A stretch of DNA of 64,000 nt from Anoplopoma fimbria (taxonomy: Eukaryota > Chordata > Actinopteri > Perciformes > Anoplopomatidae), in contig NC_072458.1 of the NCBI RefSeq assembly GCF_027596085.1, forward strand, positions 16,467,250-16,531,249, read 5' to 3'. The notes beneath the pieces are model-generated. The model did not search any database. It was not told the DNA's origin and saw nothing but the letters and a program-made list of their open reading frames with translations. The translations under genes and the position numbers were made by a program. This document shows, one piece after another, positions 58,571 to 64,000 of the stretch. Within the stretch, counting starts at the first letter, position 1. Each line of letters begins with the position of its first letter.

Positions 58571-61500
58571 AGTGTATGTGTGTAGAGTCTCGGCATGTAG
58601 GGCCCTAGATCAGACAATGTGATTTAGCAATTGCAAAAACAGTAACAGCCTATCTCAGTGTGCCAGACTAATTTATAGTTTTATTGAAGGAAAGACATGG
58701 AGACTGGAGTGCAGTTATTGTTTGAGCTTGGTTTACATTTTCATTGGGTTTATCACATGCTTAACACCAATTGAGGACCCAACAGATATGAAAATATGTC
58801 ACCATGTTTAATATGATCTAATTCTCCTGTTTGTTTATAATTCCTTTGACTTCAAATCCCTCCGGAAAAATATAATTCATAGGCGAAAATATGGGTTAAA
58901 GGGCCTGGTATACAACTTTATATCGTACAAATAAACTACCATATGCATTTGTTTCAGAGTGCATGTGTACGTGGGAGTGTCCTCTACTGTGAAACAGGGA
59001 TTCCCCAAGTGCTGAGGCTGTCTGCTAAAACGTTCAGGACTGATCAGATGCCTCCTTCCCCTCCTTCCATAATGAGATTAGTGCTGTGACCCTTCAGCTT
59101 TGACTAATCCCTCAACATTTACTGCACCATCTACACATCTCCAAACAGAAAAACACACAGGCCAGCTCAGGCTACACTAGTCCTAATCCGCAGCAATTAT
59201 ACTCAAAACCCCTGGTACTTAGTTTTTTTTTGCAAGATCTTGCATTTGTTGCGTTGCAGTAATTCTGCTTAGTTGGCCAATGCAAAGGGCAGCATCAGTC
59301 TACTACTACTATGCTTAATTCTTAGATTAAACAATGGCAGCCAATCTCAACAGATGTTTCTTAAAGTAAACCTGGTCCCAAAAACAGTGGTGTGAAGGTG
59401 AGATTCTGCAGGCCGACAAGAAAAAAATGCAAGGACAAACCAAGAGAATCATAAGAATCTGTTTGGCATTCAGAATATGAGCTTCTCAAAGTCATCTAAA
59501 AGCATTACAGGTCTCTATTTGTGCCTCTTTTGGTTATAGGCCCATAACTTTACTGATTTGGTTCACCCTCACCACTCTCATAGCGTTGGTTTTGCTGAGT
59601 ATTTTCTCATTTAATTAAGAACTTAAGTGCAAAATAATCAGATTTTCAGAGAAATTTGAGTTTGAGTATGCGCTTGTTATCATCAATTTGGACAAAGTAA
59701 TTGTGTCATCACGATATCTCAATATATGATTTCATCACAATACGACTCCATTGAAAGGCGATAAAATCATATTCGATTATCACCGGGCCCTAAATAAAAG
59801 CAACAGCGTATTGCACATACGTTAATGAGTTAGCCAGAGACACAACTAATGAAATAAATGCTAATGTTGCTCTGGATCTACTGCATGTGCAACGAGGGAA
59901 CTATTTGCCAACAAGTTCTCCATATCAACATGAAAGGTGATATGTCAATGTCGGGTTTATAGCTTGTTGCCACTGCTCCCAAACGGTCAAACATGTTTTA
60001 TTGATGGTTTAAATAAACCACCAAAAATAAACTGACACACATTAACATTTATAAATGAACTGAAATAGAAAATAATAATAAAGTAGCCGTTGCAAAAGAA
60101 TCTTAAGATGCAGTTCCTCTCATGGACAACTAGATGCTAGCTCCAAGTACAAATGAATCCCAGCTTCTCTCTGGAAAAATAAAGTCAGTTCATTTCTGCA
60201 GAGGAAGTCGGAGACTCAACAACTTGATGTTACAGATGCTGAACTCATGTTGTCCAACTGTCTTTGGAGAGATCCATTAGAACCGTCTGCTTTATCATTT
60301 TCCTCTTCTAATTATTTTTCCAGCCATTGCTTAAAAAAATTGAGCCTAATTACTGTAAAAACGTTGAGCATTGATGAATACGCAATCCAATGCAATCACC
60401 ATAATAACAGATCGAAAGATGCAACACCCAAACAGTATATACCTAAACCTCATCAGAGGAATTATTTAAGTGTAACACATCTTTACTGGGTCATAGGATA
60501 TTTACAGATAAGCACGCACTGAGGTCAACCAAGGGTAATATTTTTCAGGACGGTACAACTGTCTATGGGTCAGGCAGGAGAGGGGCGGATCACAGCTGGT
60601 GGTCTTGCATTTAAGCCCAGTTATAACTGCTGAGGGATTTCATTGCACCCCTCTAAAAAAACCTCCACACGGCTGTCTGGGCCAATCAGTCAGTTGGCTT
60701 TCAGACTAGGTCTTCAGTGGGAACTAAAATAAAGAAGTGAGAGGAGCATGAGGTGTATGGCACGCTGGAGAGCTTGATTTAATCCCAGGAAGTCTTTACC
60801 TCTCTGTGCTGGTCTCATGCTAAATATAGTTGGGTTGGGTGTCTAACATACTGTAACATACGTGCTGGGTTCAAACTTTGTTCAGGTCATGCAGTGCACT
60901 GTGTGCGCGTGATGCCCTGTAGCTGCATACTCAGTCAAGGAAAAATAAAAGTTAACTCGATGATACGATTCTGGTTATTGCCAATGCAGTTTTACCCCAG
61001 CCAGGAATTTGTTATAAACAACTAGTACACATTGGAAACAAGGATATTTCCCACAACTGCCAGATTTTTTTCTTTACATGTTTACAGACAACTTGATGAA
61101 AAATGTAATGACGCCTTGATATTGAGTTTGAAATATTTCTCTGTAAGGGTTAGCATTTTGTTTTAGTACCCATGTGCAAATATATGCACATATGTGTGGA
61201 TCGGCATGTCCATTAATCTGTCATTAGAAGAACAAATACTCCATCAATCTGTCATAATCGAAAATAGTTTGGACAATAACGCATGATTTGAGTCTCATGT
61301 CAAGTGAAGTGAAAAGGAAAAGTTGGCAGGCAGCAAAGGCCAGACTGCTGAGGATAACTCAGTTATTTTGTGACTGTCTATTTTTTGTCTGTTGGTCTTG
61401 GCCTACAGTTTGAGTACAGGAGGCTTCTGATCGTACCGATGACGATAGCGGCCCCATGAACTCAGTGTGTGTGTGTGTGAGAGAGACGAAAAGAGAGGGA

Positions 61501-62407
61501 GAGTGAGACCTCCAAGGCTTCACTGAAGGATTCATGAGATTTAAAGAGTGGCAACGGACCTAGACAGAAATTACACTCGGCTCAGCAATGACCGCACACA
61601 CATACACACAAGCATGTACTCACATCCCCAGGCAGATACAGTACAACAACATTTGGGAGTACATGAAAACAAACTTTTATACGATTCCCATAAATCCACC
61701 CCTGTGGAAACAAATGGCTGCTATATTTTATAGTGACACACACTGACATACAGAACATACAACATACCTACATACACACTTTCATATATAGACACACACA
61801 TGCAGTCAAACATCTCCAGACTGTAACCTTGAACCCTGATGAAGGACATCAGCTGTGAAAGAATCTCAGAAGCAGATGTGTTCAGGAAGGAAACTTACTG
61901 CCACATAAACACATGCGAACACATAAAAATACACGCAGGCTCGCAATCACAGTATGTCTCGACATACTCCAAGACAAGAACGTGCACTGTGCCCTTCATA
62001 TGCCCCTGGCACTTCTGAATTAGTCGACATACAAACACACACAGGAATAGTTACCCACAACACAAACACAAATATACCCAGCTTTTCTTACAGGCATCTA
62101 ATGATACCACGGTGATGACAGGCCTGAGCCCGACAGGCAGCTACCGTACTGCTCTATATTCACACACAGACTACCTTAGTTACTGTAGTACTGTATCCAC
62201 AGGGAGTGATGAGTCATTATATACTCACATCAACATTTTTAAATATTGTATGGTCATGGTCACACAGGAAAAATTAACATTGGCAAATATTTGCCTCCCG
62301 TTCACTTCCATTTTGTGCGAACAAAAGGGAGAAAACATACCTCACGTGGAGTTAAACTAAATTGGTTTCCCCAATCGTCACTGACCACATTCAGCACACA
62401 TATATCG

Positions 62408-62665
62408 CCTTAGAGTTGATTGACACTAGCCTGCAGGTAAGCAGCGGATAGCTTAGCTTAGCATAAATACTGGAAACAGAATGAACTGGCTAGCTTGGCT
62501 CTGTCCAAAGGTCACTAAAACACCTACCAGCGCATCTAAAGCTCATTAAATAGCACCTTATATTTCCCCTATTCCACCACCAAACACGGGCTCCAGGAAA
62601 GTATTTAAAAGTGTTTACAGACACAAGTTAATTAATGAGAATAATGTCTAACTATTCCTTTAACT
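62408..62665 (+). repeat. Dispersed repeat of the TTAGCTTAGC type, copy 3
   Basis: The best-preserved copy: agcttagcttagcataaata, then ctggaaacag, ctagcttggctctgtccaaa, ctaccagcgcatctaaagct and ttaattaatg. It matches copy 2 near 37,797. Confidence 0.65.
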
Positions 62666-63596
62666 TCTGATGAAAAAAAGCTGTCAGTCTTTTGAATGAT
62701 CAAAACCATTGAATATGGTATTGGTTTAAAATTTTATTACACTTAATTTCATCCAATTGTTGCATGCAGATGATAGAGTGTGAAGGGGTTGCTCTGTTTG
62801 ACCTGATTATTTGCAGCGTGCAGTCAGACGAAAGAGCTGATTGTGGGAAATTGTGTGGTGTTCAATCCCACATACAAGCGTGCACATGTGAAACAAGCCT
62901 GCATTGTTTTCCCTCACCCGTTGCCATTCTGTCTCACTCACTCCCTTTCTCTCTCCCTTTCTCTCTCACGCTTGATGCTGATGTCAGTGTTAATTGACTG
63001 AAAACACTGGGCAATGTGCAATGACAGAAATAAGACTGAAAAAATGACAGGGAAGCAGAGAGATTAATACATTTTTGAGGTCAAATTTGAACTGATGACT
63101 ATGTATATATGTATGATCATGTCAACGTAGTTTAAGTGTCTAAACTGCTCTTTGGCAGTGTTTTTGATGGTGTGTCACCCAAATCAATTGGCTGGATTGA
63201 GTATATAGAAAAGTGGAGCGTGACAAAGAAGAGAGAGGAAGACAAACATAAAAGAGTGAGTGAGAAAGGCAAACACAGTAGAAACAGACAGAGAAACCGG
63301 AGTAAGACTAACAGCAGCAAGAGCGTATAAACAGAGAGGATATTGGAGGATATGTGCTGCTTGCTGAGTGGATTAGCTCAGTGAAATCTTGCTCTGACTC
63401 ATACCACACTTGCCTGTTATTATACTCCTTCCTTGCTTGTGTGTGTGTTTATTTCTGTGCTTGACCCTAATCCAGCAGGTGTGATGACATCTGACAAAAG
63501 CTATAAGGGAGTTCTGGCATTGTAAAGGATATTTGCCAGAAGAGAATGTACCACTACCACTTTTTTGGGACTATATTCTGCATGCTGGCTCTTTAA

Positions 63597-63985
<389 letters not shown>

Positions 63986-64000
63986 GATAACTTGGTACGA

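Overview
The window looks like nuclear DNA of a teleost fish, probably a percomorph. Genes are split by short GT-AG introns, there are many long (GT)n/(CA)n microsatellites, and there are typical fish dispersed repeats (LINE tails, a Tc1-like end, a TTAGCTTAGCATAAA-type repeat). No bacterial-style features, tRNA, rRNA or CRISPR were seen. Exons below were read by eye: reading frame, AG/GT borders and intron phase were checked for every junction, but no database was searched.

Region 1 (about 1-9,700, minus strand): a tandem array of a small secreted gene. Each full copy has nine exons encoding a signal peptide and four apple (PAN) domains of the plasma prekallikrein / coagulation factor XI type, and stops before any protease domain. 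Copies 1 and 2 are intact (384 and 370 aa). Copy 3 keeps only the 5' exons and is broken.

Region 2 (about 10,270-22,530, minus strand): three tandem six-exon rho-class glutathione S-transferase genes (224, 226 and 225 aa), with a 4.5-kb gap between copies 1 and 2.

Region 3 (about 23,000-64,000, minus strand): most of a formin gene, FHOD3. Twenty-six exons run from the end of the N-terminal GTPase-binding/FH3 part (52,137) to the stop codon (24,099). They include an acidic and proline-rich middle, FH1, FH2, an 8-codon CK2-type microexon and the DAD tail. The first exons lie beyond the window; 52,138-64,000 appears to be intron. The FH1 exon carries an apparent 1-nt frameshift.

Region 4 (about 46,000-50,750, plus strand): nested inside one FHOD3 intron is a tandem family encoding a PARP-like ADP-ribosyltransferase-fold protein. 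One copy is intact (311 aa from the preferred start, with an acidic 5-residue repeat tail), one is truncated and frameshifted, and one is a remnant. An interferon-response-like motif lies about 105 bp before the start codon of the intact copy and of the remnant. This nested cluster, and the FHOD3 microexon bracketed by complementary CA and UG repeats, are the most interesting parts of the window.
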